Origin: JANWLD01 sp036278875
Lineage (GTDB): Bacteria; Patescibacteriota; Saccharimonadia; Saccharimonadales; 2-12-FULL-41-12
Assembly (NCBI GenBank): GCA_036278875.1
Contig: DASUKF010000015.1
Location: 1 to 52,472, forward strand
Direction: 5' to 3'
DNA: 52,472 nucleotides
Below, piece by piece: positions 32,235 through 40,864 of this stretch. The notes under the pieces are model-generated. The model had not been told where the DNA came from and did not search any database. It saw only the letters and a list, made by a program, of their open reading frames with translations. The first letter of the stretch is position 1. Every line of letters begins with the position of its first letter. A program made the position numbers and the translations under genes.

Positions 32235-33524
32235 TTATAAGGAAATCTTGCTGAAATCGTCAGGATGTTCATCCTGCGGGCTTTGGCTGCCCGGCGCGCT
32301 GTTATCCGGCGGTTGTTGTATGGGAGCAACAGATGTCCCTTGCTCTTTCTGTTCTTCCTGTGCGAGCAATGCGTTCAAATCCGGACCTTTGGTCGGATCA
32401 TTCAAGGGCTGTATGACTTTCTTGTTAGGATTATTTTCTTCGTTCGGACTTCCTTGTTTGACCGTTGGTTCTTCAGGAGGCGTGCTTTCCGTGGCAGCTG
32501 CTTCGCTGGGTTTTATGACGGTTGACGGCTGGGAAGCGGCGGCGGCATCGGCTGACTCTTCGGGCTTCTTCTCTTCTCTTTTGCCTGAATCTGCAGAGGA
32601 ATCTTCTTCTTGGGCCAGTGCTTCGGCGACGTTAGGTCCTATAGACAGGGCTTCTTCGACCGCGTCGGGAACGGCAACCGGCGCGGGACTCGGTTCGGCA
32701 GGCTTGTCCTTTTCCTCGTCCGGAAGGGTGACTTCTATCTTCTTGGGTTCGGGTTTGGCCGGCTCTGCGGGCGGAGCGGACACCGGATTTGCCGGAGGTT
32801 CAGCAGGAGGAATCTGGACTGCAGGAGCGGCTGCCGGCGTGGGATTAACAGGTGGCGGTGAGGTCGTCGCCGTATCATTCTGAGGCTGCTGCTGGGTCGG
32901 GGCCGCCGAATCAGTCGGCTGCGGCGCGTCAGGTACTTGCGTGTCGTCAGGCTGAACGGGAGCAGGAGCCGGACTGGGAGCCGGCGGCGGTGTCGCCGGT
33001 GTCTGAGCCGGAGCCGGTACGGGACTCGGTTCGGCAGGCGGAGGAGAAGCGGCTTCCTGCGGTTGCGCGGCCGGCGGCGCGGGAACTTCTGCAGCCGGTG
33101 GAGCCGGAGTATCCGGCGCTGGTGCGTCGGCCTGGCCGGATTGCGGCTGGGATTTATCATCGCCCAGTATCTTGCGGACGGATTCGGCTACGTCTTCCAA
33201 AGTAACCTGGCTTTTTACCAGATATAAATCAGCGCCGAGCTTGTCGGCTCTCTCTTTGTCCTCGGCTTGGGACAGGGCGGTCATCATGATAATCTTGGTG
33301 TCTTTGGTCTCCGGAGCGTTGCGCAGGATATCGAGCATGTCGAAGCCGCTTATCTTGGGCATCATGATGTCGCTGATTATAAGGTCGGGCTTTTCCTTTA
33401 CCGCTATAGCTAGGGCTTCTTCCCCGTCCGGAGCGGAAACAATTTCATAGCCTTCCGCGCTGAGCCTGGCGCCGTAAATTTCCCTCAGATTATTGTCGTC
33501 TTCAACGAGTAAAATCTTGGCCAT
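32235..33524 (-). CDS. Response regulator with a ~300-residue Pro/Ala-rich tail
   Basis: A 429-aa protein. Residues 1-122 form a CheY-like receiver with acidic pocket EDD (8-10), phospho-acceptor Asp52 in ISDIMMPKISGF and Lys in YLVKSQ. No DNA-binding or enzymatic output follows. Instead a tail of about 300 residues is made mostly of Pro, Ala, Glu, Ser and Gln (PAPAQTPATPPPAPSPAPAP), becoming acidic at the end. It lies 60 nt downstream of a sensor kinase, its likely partner. The tail may be a protein-interaction or spacer polymer. Confidence 0.85.
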   Translation of the reverse strand: MAKILLVEDDNNLREIYGARLSAEGYEIVSAPDGEEALAIAVKEKPDLIISDIMMPKISGFDMLDILRNAPETKDTKIIMMTALSQAEDKERADKLGADLYLVKSQVTLEDVAESVRKILGDDKSQPQSGQADAPAPDTPAPPAAEVPAPPAAQPQEAASPPPAEPSPVPAPAQTPATPPPAPSPAPAPVQPDDTQVPDAPQPTDSAAPTQQQPQNDTATTSPPPVNPTPAAAPAVQIPPAEPPANPVSAPPAEPAKPEPKKIEVTLPDEEKDKPAEPSPAPVAVPDAVEEALSIGPNVAEALAQEEDSSADSGKREEKKPEESADAAAASQPSTVIKPSEAAATESTPPEEPTVKQGSPNEENNPNKKVIQPLNDPTKGPDLNALLAQEEQKEQGTSVAPIQQPPDNSAPGSQSPQDEHPDDFSKISL

Positions 33525-33534
33525 TCGATACTTT

Positions 33535-33578
33535 CTAAACGTGTGATTGTTTAATTCTATTCACTCTAGACAATTGTA
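33535..33578 (-). promoter_or_regulatory. Possible promoter with leaderless GTG mini-ORF before the response regulator
   Basis: On the minus strand TGTTACAAT (hexamer 33573-33578) lies 8 nt before a GTG (33562-33564) that opens a 9-codon frame ending in TAG at 33535-33537, 10 nt before the regulator ATG. It is weaker than the ATGA-type cases. Confidence 0.25.
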
Positions 33579-33584
33579 ACATGT

Positions 33585-35333
33585 TTATGCTTTCGCGGTA
33601 GCCTGAGGCCGGTTTTTAAGCTGCTCGGCCTTTTCCGTAGTCAGCCGGGGGAAATTTATATAAAAGGTGCTTCCCTCGCCCATCTTGCTTTCGGCCCAGA
33701 TATTACCGTTATAAAGTTCGACTATCTTCTTGCAGATGAAAAGACCCAGCCCGGTGCCGCCTACCGCCCGGGTAGCGGAATTGTCCACCCGGTAGAACTT
33801 TTGAAAAAGATGCGGCAGGTCTTCCTCCGGTATGCCCGCCCCGGTGTCGGAAATCTTTACCTGCACAACCTGTTCGTTGCCGGTAAGGCCTATAGTGACG
33901 CTGCCTTCACCGGTGTATTTGACCGCGTTGTCGAAAACATTGGTCACCACCTCGCGTACTCTGTCGGGGTCTATCATGCAGTAATAAAGCGGCTGGATGG
34001 TTTTGAGCCCGCTGCTGGCATCAATGACTCCGGAGTTGTCTGTCGGCGAGTTGATAACCAGCTCCATCTTGAGTCCTTTTTTCTCGGCGCTGAATTTCAG
34101 GTCTTCGCTAAGCTGGGTTACGAACTGTCCCATCTCTACGACTTCCGGATGGCTGGTCAGACGGCCGTCCTCTGCTTTGGCGCTGGTCAGAAGATCCTGG
34201 AACAGTTTGCCTAAATGCTGGGTGCTCATATGCGCTTTTTCCAGATACTCCCGGGCGTGGTTATCGATTTTGCTGACCTTGTCGTTCATGGCAAGCGCCA
34301 GATAGCCTTCTATTGCGGCGACCGGGGTGCGCATCTCATGGCTTGCGGTACTGATGAACTCGGCTCTCTGCTGTTCTTCGGCCTTTTCTTTTGTGACATC
34401 GCGGAACACGGCTACTGCGCCGGATAGGTTACCGGTCTTGTCTTCTATCACGGGTGAAATAGCCAGAGATATGAATATATTCTTATTCTGCCTGTCCAAA
34501 AGTATCAGAGTGTCGCTGACCTGCTTATGCAGCTTCAGGACATGGGTGAAAGGGTGTTGTTCCTTATCCAGGGGCTCTTTGGATTTCGGATCTTTTATAA
34601 GCCGCAGGACATTAGTGACATCGATTCCGTCCGCATCTTTTTCGGTCCAGCCGGTCAATTTTGCCGCGCCTTCGTTCATAAGGGTTATCTTGCCGGAAGT
34701 ATCGACCGAGAGTATGCCGTCGGTTATGGATTGGACCAGTATTTCCAGCTGCTGTTCGTGGCTTTTTAATTGACCGGAAAGCTTCTTGACCCTCTCAGAC
34801 GATTCGCTTATGAACCGGTTGCGCCAGAAGTAGTAACTGAAAATCGCGAATATAGGAGGGCCCAGGATAAGAGCCAGACCCATCGGTTTGAGGTTAGCGA
34901 AATCGAACTCTATTTCCAGCAGGATGTAGATAAAACTTACAAGCATAGCGCCCAAGGAAATGACAAGCCCATGCATGCCTACGACGACGCTTATGAACAG
35001 CCAGAATACAACATATATAAGAGAGCTTGTGGATTGGTGTGTTTCGTTAAACACATTCATGAAAGGCAGTACCATCATCAACGACCCTACGAAAGAAGCT
35101 AGGGCCAGACTGCTTCTTGCTATCAACCAATAAACCGTCAGCATGTAAACTAATATTCCGACAGACATATAGATGACGGCATCATTGAGGCCGTAGGTGG
35201 ATTCCAGATTAAGTTGAGGAAATTTCCTGGAAACGATGTATGCCGCTATAAACGCAATGTTTAAGATAACCCACAGTACCCAGTGGAACTTATACCACCT
35301 CTTGGAAACATGCTGCATTAATTCGTCAAGCAT
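33585..35333 (-). CDS. Membrane sensor histidine kinase with PAS domain
   Basis: A 582-aa kinase: six N-terminal transmembrane helices (residues about 17-190), a coiled linker, a PAS domain (LEILVQSITDGILSVDTSGK, about 195-310), HisKA with phospho-His332 in STASHEMRTPVAAIEG, and HATPase_c with NVFDNAVKYT, DTGAGIPEEDL and GTGLGLFICKK. The multi-TM module has no recognised ligand. A TATAAT (35342-35347) 8 nt from the ATG predicts a leaderless mRNA. It is followed by a response regulator and an rRNA pseudouridine synthase. Confidence 0.92.
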   Translation of the reverse strand: MLDELMQHVSKRWYKFHWVLWVILNIAFIAAYIVSRKFPQLNLESTYGLNDAVIYMSVGILVYMLTVYWLIARSSLALASFVGSLMMVLPFMNVFNETHQSTSSLIYVVFWLFISVVVGMHGLVISLGAMLVSFIYILLEIEFDFANLKPMGLALILGPPIFAIFSYYFWRNRFISESSERVKKLSGQLKSHEQQLEILVQSITDGILSVDTSGKITLMNEGAAKLTGWTEKDADGIDVTNVLRLIKDPKSKEPLDKEQHPFTHVLKLHKQVSDTLILLDRQNKNIFISLAISPVIEDKTGNLSGAVAVFRDVTKEKAEEQQRAEFISTASHEMRTPVAAIEGYLALAMNDKVSKIDNHAREYLEKAHMSTQHLGKLFQDLLTSAKAEDGRLTSHPEVVEMGQFVTQLSEDLKFSAEKKGLKMELVINSPTDNSGVIDASSGLKTIQPLYYCMIDPDRVREVVTNVFDNAVKYTGEGSVTIGLTGNEQVVQVKISDTGAGIPEEDLPHLFQKFYRVDNSATRAVGGTGLGLFICKKIVELYNGNIWAESKMGEGSTFYINFPRLTTEKAEQLKNRPQATAKA

Positions 35334-35341
35334 TTGCTAAG

Positions 35342-35347
35342 ATTATA
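35342..35347 (-). promoter_or_regulatory. -10 of the leaderless histidine-kinase promoter
   Basis: TATAAT on the minus strand, 8 nt before the ATG at 35333. It is divergent from the tRNA-Glu promoter. Confidence 0.6.
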
Positions 35348-35397
35348 CTGCAAATGCTTATGCTTGAGCCAATCTGTTATACTGGAGTCCTTGAAAT

Positions 35398-35472
35398 GGT
35401 CGCATCGTCTAACGGCTAGGACACCAGGTTCTCATCCTGGCAATCGGGGTTCGATTCCCCGTGCGATCACCA
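35398..35472 (+). tRNA. tRNA-Glu (anticodon CTC)
   Basis: A 75-nt cloverleaf with encoded CCA. The acceptor arm GGTCGCA pairs with TGCGATC (one G-T pair). The anticodon stem CCAGG/CCTGG encloses TTCTCAT, giving anticodon CTC. The T arm is CGGGG-TTCGATT-CCCCG. An extended -10 (TGTTATACT) lies about 17 nt upstream. The gene is flanked by a sensor kinase and a minus-strand ORF ending 4 nt from its CCA. Confidence 0.97.
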
Positions 35473-35476
35473 GCAT

Positions 35477-36109
35477 TTAGACGGCCGCCGCTTCAGCAAC
35501 CCAGGTTTGGCTTCTATCCCACTCACCGAAACGATTTGGCTGACGAGTCGGATCATTCACTCCTTCAATATTGTCCGGAAAGTGACTTAATTGCGCTTGA
35601 GCAAAAACAGCTGTGAGCATGCTGCCTGTTTGGTCGGCGGGTGCAAGTAATTCCGAAGCAGTAACCTCATCATTGTTTGTTTTTATCCCAACGATTTCGG
35701 AAGGCTCTATGGAGCCTATGACAAATAATTCGCTATCATTATTATCCCCTAGCCTGCCTCTGCCGTAAGGATCCAATATTAATTTGCTTGCAGGTATGCG
35801 AAGTTCATAGATTGTTTCTTCCTTTTTTCTTCCAGCATATCTTTGAGCTCTTACAATAGCGTTTGTAACTGATATAAGGGGCGACATATGATGGGCATCA
35901 GTCTGTCTGTCTATCAGGTCGTTAATGGTATCTGTGCCTCTTCTGACCATCTCATATACAAGGTGTTCTGCCTGTTCCCCGTTTCCTAAACGGCAGGTCA
36001 TACCGGTTACAGCCATGCCCGCCTTATCACCTCTCCATAGGGTTAATTGTTCTCCAGGGTCGGAAGACGCGCGAAATTCTGCGGGCAGTGTTTCAAAGAT
36101 TTCTATCAT
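35477..36109 (-). CDS. Hypothetical protein, possible ADP-ribosyltransferase fold
   Basis: A 210-aa soluble protein with three spaced motifs reminiscent of R-S-E ADP-ribosyltransferases: LTLWRGDKAG (Arg, residues 22-31), SPLISVTNAIVRAQRYAG (serine/threonine strand, 76-93) and SELFVIGSIEPSEIVGI (glutamate strand, about 127-143). This is by eye only and is not a firm assignment. The start has a TTTACT-N17-TATAAT promoter ending 6 nt upstream, so it is leaderless. Its stop lies 4 nt from the tRNA-Glu 3' end. It could be a toxin-like effector or an unrelated enzyme. Confidence 0.55.
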   Translation of the reverse strand: MIEIFETLPAEFRASSDPGEQLTLWRGDKAGMAVTGMTCRLGNGEQAEHLVYEMVRRGTDTINDLIDRQTDAHHMSPLISVTNAIVRAQRYAGRKKEETIYELRIPASKLILDPYGRGRLGDNNDSELFVIGSIEPSEIVGIKTNNDEVTASELLAPADQTGSMLTAVFAQAQLSHFPDNIEGVNDPTRQPNRFGEWDRSQTWVAEAAAV

Positions 36110-36115
36110 TTATGT

Positions 36116-36144
36116 ATTATATACTATTTTATATAAAAAGTAAA
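36116..36144 (-). promoter_or_regulatory. Leaderless promoter of the ART-like gene
   Basis: TTTACT (36139-36144), 17 nt, TATAAT (36116-36121) on the minus strand, with 6 nt to the ATG. Confidence 0.65.
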
Positions 36145-36231
36145 GATTTCACTTGCCAAAAGGATAGTGGCTTGATTTTTCTCTGAATTGTGTCAAAATA
36201 GCTTCAATATTAAGGAATTGGAAAAGACCAC

Positions 36232-37257
36232 GTGGCCGGACCTGTTTATCTAGGTGAGCATCTTGAACAAATGGCGCAGTCCCCCGAGACTCCCGATACC
36301 GCACTTATCGTACAAGGCGGCGGTATGCGCGGTGTTTATTCCATTGGCGCCTTAGCGGCCCTGGAAGGTTTCTCCGAAGAAACTGGCGTAGATCTGCGTA
36401 ATGCTTTTTCTGCCGGTTTCGGCAGTAGTGCAGGTGCTATCAATCTGGCTCATTATGCCGCCGGCCATGCCCGGGACGGTATTGCAATCTATACTGATAA
36501 ATTGACGGACGGCAGGTTCATGCCCAGGCTTCAGCCCTTTGATTTTCAAACCGCCCGGCAGGATATAGGCCGTGTCGTAAGGAACGGATTTAAAATCGTC
36601 GATATAGATCGCCTGGCCAATAAAGTACTGCAGGAGCAAGGACGGCTTACCAGTTTCGAAGGCAGTATAGCTGATAATATCTACGCGGTAGCTACAGATG
36701 CCGAAACCGGTGTGCCTATAGCCCTGCGTATGTCGCCGGAAGACCCGGACCTTTATGAGATATTCAAGGCGACCGGCGCCCTGCCCGTTTTATATAACGA
36801 CATAGTTGAGATAAAAGGCGGCAGATATGTCGATGGTGGCTCGACTTCTTCCGTGCCATTGAATTCGGCCGTAGCCCATGAACCTAAGCCTAAGCATATC
36901 GTGGCCATACTTACTCGGGAGTACGGCTATAGGAACAAGCCCCATGATGCCTTCAGAAGTTTTCTTTATAAATCGGGTGTAATAGCTTTATCCAGAGGTG
37001 TACAGTCTGAAATGGTCCAGAGGCTTATCGGCGAGCGTCATAACGAAATTGGTTTCAACCTGGATATGGCGCGTATGGAAGATTACGGAGGCGTGGACCC
37101 GGTATCGGGAGTAAGCTTTACGCTGGTTCAGCCGAGCGACCCCGAGCGCATGACCAGCCGCCTGACAATGGACAGGGACAAGATTGTCGGTGCAGCCGAA
37201 CTGGGCCGGGAAGATATGCTGCGGGCTTTGGATAAAGCGGTCATACCGGTTGACTAA
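36232..37257 (+). CDS. Patatin-like phospholipase
   Basis: A 341-aa lipase-like protein with the full patatin Ser-Asp dyad. The oxyanion loop is QGGGMRGVYSIGALAAL (near 27-43), the nucleophile elbow GFGSSAGAINL (near 62-72) and the catalytic aspartate in YVDGGSTSSVPL (around 200). It hydrolyses acyl chains from glycerolipids. No signal peptide. Start GTG at 36232 is tentative; ATG 36271 is an alternative. It opens a lipid-related region that includes CDP-lipid enzymes further downstream. Confidence 0.87.
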   Translation: MAGPVYLGEHLEQMAQSPETPDTALIVQGGGMRGVYSIGALAALEGFSEETGVDLRNAFSAGFGSSAGAINLAHYAAGHARDGIAIYTDKLTDGRFMPRLQPFDFQTARQDIGRVVRNGFKIVDIDRLANKVLQEQGRLTSFEGSIADNIYAVATDAETGVPIALRMSPEDPDLYEIFKATGALPVLYNDIVEIKGGRYVDGGSTSSVPLNSAVAHEPKPKHIVAILTREYGYRNKPHDAFRSFLYKSGVIALSRGVQSEMVQRLIGERHNEIGFNLDMARMEDYGGVDPVSGVSFTLVQPSDPERMTSRLTMDRDKIVGAAELGREDMLRALDKAVIPVD

Positions 37258-37311
37258 ATAAGCTCAAGCTTTTTTATTTGGTAGCTGTTACATATATACT
37301 TATATAATATT

Positions 37312-38949
37312 ATGAGTCCTGAGGCAAAAGAAGGCGGCGACCCTATAGGCGAGCTTGAGCAAAATACAGAAAATGTACAGTTATTGGTCAATGCCGCTTA
37401 CGACATGTCTTTGAGGGGGTCCGCTTTTTCTTCCGAGCACCCCGATATCGTAAAAAGAATAGCCGATATGTCCGCCGAACTGGGCGTGCCTGAAATTGCG
37501 GCCGATTTTGCGGCGAAAGCGGTCATGGATCCTGCGTTAAAGGCTGAGGTATATTCATCGGTTTACGGACCCGGCAACAGAGGATATTATGAAGATTTCG
37601 CAGAAGAATGGCTCAAGGCCTTCGGCGGCGAAGATGAGTACCTTCCTTTTCACAGCGCCAGATCTTCTTTCGAATCAGTTCTGTCGAAGGCGGAAGACAA
37701 GGCTCCCTTGCTTGAACTTTGCACGGACGTAAATAACCCGTATTTGCTTGCCAGCTTATATGCGGTTTATGCCGGCGAAACCACTGACGCTGAAATTCTG
37801 GAACTTGCCGTTGAGCAGTGCGAGGCATTGATGGATTCGACCGCGAGACGACCTTCGCTGGGCATGGGTTATAGGATGACTCACGCCCATGTATGGGGCT
37901 ATATATACCAGGCCGCCGAAAAACTCGGCGATGAGGAACTGACGGCTCGGGCCGATGCAATGCTTGAAGAGGCTTATGAACTGGAACACGGTCACAAGCC
38001 CGGCGAACAGCCTATGCGTGAAGACGCCTCCCCTGCCGAAGGAGAACTTTTACCTGCCAGCCGCGTGCTGGGAGATATAGATACCGGCAAGATAGATGAA
38101 GCAGCCGAAGGCTCGAAAGGTATAAAAGACATTTTTCTCAAGGCTCAGCTGCTACGGGAAATATATCTGGCTACCGATGATCCCCAGTATTTAAGACTTG
38201 CCCTTCTAAGCCTTTCGTTCGAAGATGTCCCGGAAGAAGAGGTAAAAGAACATATTGAAAATGAGGACGGCTCTTTTTCTATGACTATTTTTGATGCGGG
38301 AAATTCGATGCTTAAAGAAGGCTCTACCCGCCTTTCGGAAATCGGAGCCGAAAACGGGTTTATCAAGGAAGTGGACGAACTGCCGTTCGTACATGGTGCC
38401 GTGGTAGAAGCTTACAGGTACCTGGAACTGTTAAAAGCCGGTAAAAAAGCTCTTGCCAGACAAGCCGTTGAGCAAGCCCGCGAACTTGCGCATGAAGGCG
38501 ACGAAACGGTATTCGACCTGGCGGAGACGGCTAGGATAACCGGTCTTGATGAAGCTTTTGAAGACAGCTTGGAAAGCGCTCTCAGGCAGTTGGAAGAAAA
38601 CTACGGCTTTGAGGATTATGAAGTCGAGAAGAAACATTCCTTAGTGCTATTGAAAAGTAAGAGTGATAAACCTAAGGACGAGAATCTCACAAGGAATCTC
38701 GCCCGGGGAATAAGAAAACTGAGTACCCATCTGGTAAAAACCGAAGGGGTGCACAGCCCCAGACTGGCACGGTTGCGCTACGGCGTTCAGTGCACGATGA
38801 ATAGCGCGGACAGGACGCAGTTTGAAGGCGAGCTGTTCTCGGGTATCCTGGATGCTATACAGGAACCGGAGGATCCCCTAGAACAGGAGGTGACTCCCCT
38901 CTTCACTCTGAGCGGCATGTTTATGATGGTGCCCAGAAACAGAAATTAG
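37312..38949 (+). CDS. Large helical (TPR-like) protein of unknown function
   Basis: A 545-aa, very acidic, predominantly alpha-helical protein with TPR/HEAT-like helical pairs (for example SLYAVYAGETTDAEILELAVEQ, and QYLRLALLSLSFEDVPEEEV) but no repeat clear enough to name. No membrane helix or catalytic motif. It probably serves as a scaffold. A TATAAT lies only 3 nt from the ATG, and TATACT lies 12 nt upstream, so it also looks leaderless. It follows the patatin gene on the same strand, with a 54-nt gap. Confidence 0.6.
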   Translation: MSPEAKEGGDPIGELEQNTENVQLLVNAAYDMSLRGSAFSSEHPDIVKRIADMSAELGVPEIAADFAAKAVMDPALKAEVYSSVYGPGNRGYYEDFAEEWLKAFGGEDEYLPFHSARSSFESVLSKAEDKAPLLELCTDVNNPYLLASLYAVYAGETTDAEILELAVEQCEALMDSTARRPSLGMGYRMTHAHVWGYIYQAAEKLGDEELTARADAMLEEAYELEHGHKPGEQPMREDASPAEGELLPASRVLGDIDTGKIDEAAEGSKGIKDIFLKAQLLREIYLATDDPQYLRLALLSLSFEDVPEEEVKEHIENEDGSFSMTIFDAGNSMLKEGSTRLSEIGAENGFIKEVDELPFVHGAVVEAYRYLELLKAGKKALARQAVEQARELAHEGDETVFDLAETARITGLDEAFEDSLESALRQLEENYGFEDYEVEKKHSLVLLKSKSDKPKDENLTRNLARGIRKLSTHLVKTEGVHSPRLARLRYGVQCTMNSADRTQFEGELFSGILDAIQEPEDPLEQEVTPLFTLSGMFMMVPRNRN

Positions 38950-38970
38950 CAATCCGCTCCCGGCGTTTAC

Positions 38971-39501
38971 CTATATAGGATCTTTTTTTAACTTGACCAG
39001 GTAGCCTACATAGCTGGATATCAGATGCAGGGCGAACCAGACGATAAATATGGAAAGATACTGGCCGAACTCCAGCCTGATTATTATGGCGCTGAAAGCC
39101 AGTCCTCCGACTATGTAATCCAGCTGGTCGAACGGAAACCAGCTTTTGCCCGAAGCTACGTTCAGCTGTCTTTTAAAAAAGCTTTTCACTATGTCGCCGA
39201 AAAGCGCGCCGAAACTCATAAGCGCTCCCAGCCAGATGCTCAGCTGTGTATAGTCCAGGCCGCCAGCCCGGGCGCCGATTTCCGTCTGGTCAAAGAATAC
39301 CAGCGTGCCGACCAGCGTGCCGAGTACCAGGCCGCGTATAGTCTTATGCGTTCCCAGCAGCTCCCTGCCGCGGAACTTAAATCCGAAATCAACCGGTGCG
39401 TTCAGTTCGGAAAGGACCGGTACCTTAGCGACTATGACAGGCGTAACATTAGCAATACCTGCCGGCAGAAAGAACCATAATGCGAAAATCAGATTATCCA
39501 T
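38971..39501 (-). CDS. CDP-archaeol synthase (CarS)-like cytidylyltransferase
   Basis: A 176-aa protein of the DUF46/CarS family with about five transmembrane helices. Signatures: PVDFGFKFRGRELLGTHKTIRGL (near residues 36-58) and GDIVKSFFKRQLNVASGKSWFPFDQLDYIVGG (about 98-129), which match CarS active-site segments. In archaea CarS makes CDP-archaeol from CTP and an unsaturated ether lipid phosphate. A bacterial homologue could activate phosphatidic acid instead of CdsA. The start is ATG 39501, 1 nt after the upstream phosphatidyltransferase stop; a longer frame merely overlaps that gene. Confidence 0.85.
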   Translation of the reverse strand: MDNLIFALWFFLPAGIANVTPVIVAKVPVLSELNAPVDFGFKFRGRELLGTHKTIRGLVLGTLVGTLVFFDQTEIGARAGGLDYTQLSIWLGALMSFGALFGDIVKSFFKRQLNVASGKSWFPFDQLDYIVGGLAFSAIIIRLEFGQYLSIFIVWFALHLISSYVGYLVKLKKDPI

Positions 39502-39502
39502 T

Positions 39503-40126
39503 TCATACCTTGCTACCGATAAATGAAATCCTCTCGAATACGGATATGATCGCAAGTCCGGCGACCAAGCCGGATACAATCAGGACCTGGTTTATAAGAA
39601 GCCCGATGATAATTATCAGGGTGCGCATTTCGAACGGCACCAAGCCTTCGCTGTACATACGGTTAACCTTATGATGGTCGTCCGGCTTGTGGTTTATCGC
39701 GTAAGCCACTTCGCCCTTTGCCTTTATGTAGCTCACTGTCAGTATGCTGCCGCAGGCTATTAGCGGTACGAATGACCAGGCTGAATATGCGGTCTGTGAC
39801 AGATAGTACGCTATACCGCCGTATATCATCACTTCTTTCAGTCTGTCCGTGGAGGCATCAAGCATCATACCGCGAGGGCTGGCCGTCTTGTTGTACCTGG
39901 CAAGCTCCCCGTCTAAGACATCGAAAAGCCCGAAGAATATCATTAGAAGCCCCGATTGCCAGAGATAGCCGTAAGCTATAAGCAAAGCTATCGGCAGGTG
40001 CGCCGCCACTCCGGCCCAGGTTATGCCGTCCGGAGTTATTCGTCCGCCGCTAAGCCTGTGCAGTGCTTTTGCTAATTTCGCTATCTCAAACCGTACAAAG
40101 TTGCGTGATTCATCGAGCGCTTGCAT
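39503..40126 (-). CDS. CDP-alcohol phosphatidyltransferase
   Basis: A 207-aa membrane enzyme transferring a phosphatidyl group from CDP-lipid to an alcohol (PgsA/Pis type). The signature FDVLDGELARYNKTASPRG, then MMLDASTDRLKE, keeps all four acidic residues (D-x2-D-G-x2-A-R...G-x3-D-x3-D). About six transmembrane helices. A leaderless promoter (TGTTACAAT, 40133-40141, 6 nt to the ATG) drives this gene and carS-like. The alcohol (glycerol-3-phosphate, inositol phosphate) is not determined. Confidence 0.88.
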   Translation of the reverse strand: MQALDESRNFVRFEIAKLAKALHRLSGGRITPDGITWAGVAAHLPIALLIAYGYLWQSGLLMIFFGLFDVLDGELARYNKTASPRGMMLDASTDRLKEVMIYGGIAYYLSQTAYSAWSFVPLIACGSILTVSYIKAKGEVAYAINHKPDDHHKVNRMYSEGLVPFEMRTLIIIIGLLINQVLIVSGLVAGLAIISVFERISFIGSKV

Positions 40127-40132
40127 CTGATA

Positions 40133-40167
40133 ATTGTAACACTGTCCCTGTAAAAAAGTGGTAATCT
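40133..40167. promoter_or_regulatory. Divergent leaderless promoters between two phosphatidyltransferases
   Basis: Minus strand: TGTTACAAT (40133-40141), 6 nt to the ATG at 40126. Plus strand: TGGTAATCT (hexamer 40162-40167), 6 nt to the GTG at 40174. Both genes are expected to lack a 5' leader, and they may be balanced by shared control. Confidence 0.6.
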
Positions 40168-40173
40168 AATAGG

Positions 40174-40842
40174 GTGAAATATACGCTTCATACGGCCAAG
40201 CGGGCCGACTGGGAGATAGATAAGAAACCTAAGAATATCTGGCAGAAGATCGCTTCCCGTTCGCACGGTGCGCTTACCCCGGCTAACATAGCCAGCTTTA
40301 TAGGCGGCGTGCTGGCTATTTACGGCCTTTGGGTCATATTGGACGGCGATACGGTCCGCGGACTGGTTTTTTTGACCATAGGCCGTATAGCCGATGTAGC
40401 CGATGGTGTAATCGCGGAATACACCAGGACCAAGAGTCCTTTAGGAGAAATGATAGACGCTGCCATAGACAAACTGGTCGTAGCGGCCGCGCTGATAGTA
40501 TTAGGCGCTCTGGAGCTGGTACCCTGGATAATAATAGCTATCATTTCTTTGCAGAACATTACGAATGTGATTATAAGCGTTATAGCCAAGCTCAGGCGCA
40601 AACTGCTGCATCCTTCGCGGGTAGGTAAAGTTTCGGCGGCTTTCAGCTGGGTCACTATTATTCTCTACCCTCTCGGCGATTGGCTGCAAAAAGACATTTC
40701 CACTGCAGGCGGCGAGTTCCTGAAACTGCTTGCTCTGGCCAGTTTCGCAGTGTATATGGTGCTGGGCCTTCAGGCCAGTCTTGGTTATGCTGACATCATC
40801 TATAAGAAAGCCCGCAAGTCGTCATATAGATTATTTAGATAA
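40174..40842 (+). CDS. CDP-alcohol phosphatidyltransferase, second copy with variant motif
   Basis: A 222-aa membrane protein with the motif RIADVADGVIAEYTRTKSPLG, then EMIDAAIDKLVV. All four aspartates remain, but the conserved Arg of DGxxAR is Glu (DGVIAE). It is basic at both ends. Starts at GTG 40174, selected by a leaderless promoter exactly 6 nt away. Probably makes a different lipid head group from its divergent partner. Confidence 0.8.
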   Translation: MKYTLHTAKRADWEIDKKPKNIWQKIASRSHGALTPANIASFIGGVLAIYGLWVILDGDTVRGLVFLTIGRIADVADGVIAEYTRTKSPLGEMIDAAIDKLVVAAALIVLGALELVPWIIIAIISLQNITNVIISVIAKLRRKLLHPSRVGKVSAAFSWVTIILYPLGDWLQKDISTAGGEFLKLLALASFAVYMVLGLQASLGYADIIYKKARKSSYRLFR

Positions 40843-40864
40843 AAACTTCTAGAATAATAGAATT

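Noticed and set aside
32248..33450. Long plus-strand ORFs opposite the response-regulator tail
   Set aside because: They are the mirror of the Pro/Ala-rich, GC-skewed tail and lack start signals; the minus frame has the receiver domain.
35398..36109. Integrated element at tRNA-Glu
   Set aside because: No integrase, and no duplicated tRNA 3' end was found in the window; only gene adjacency supports it.
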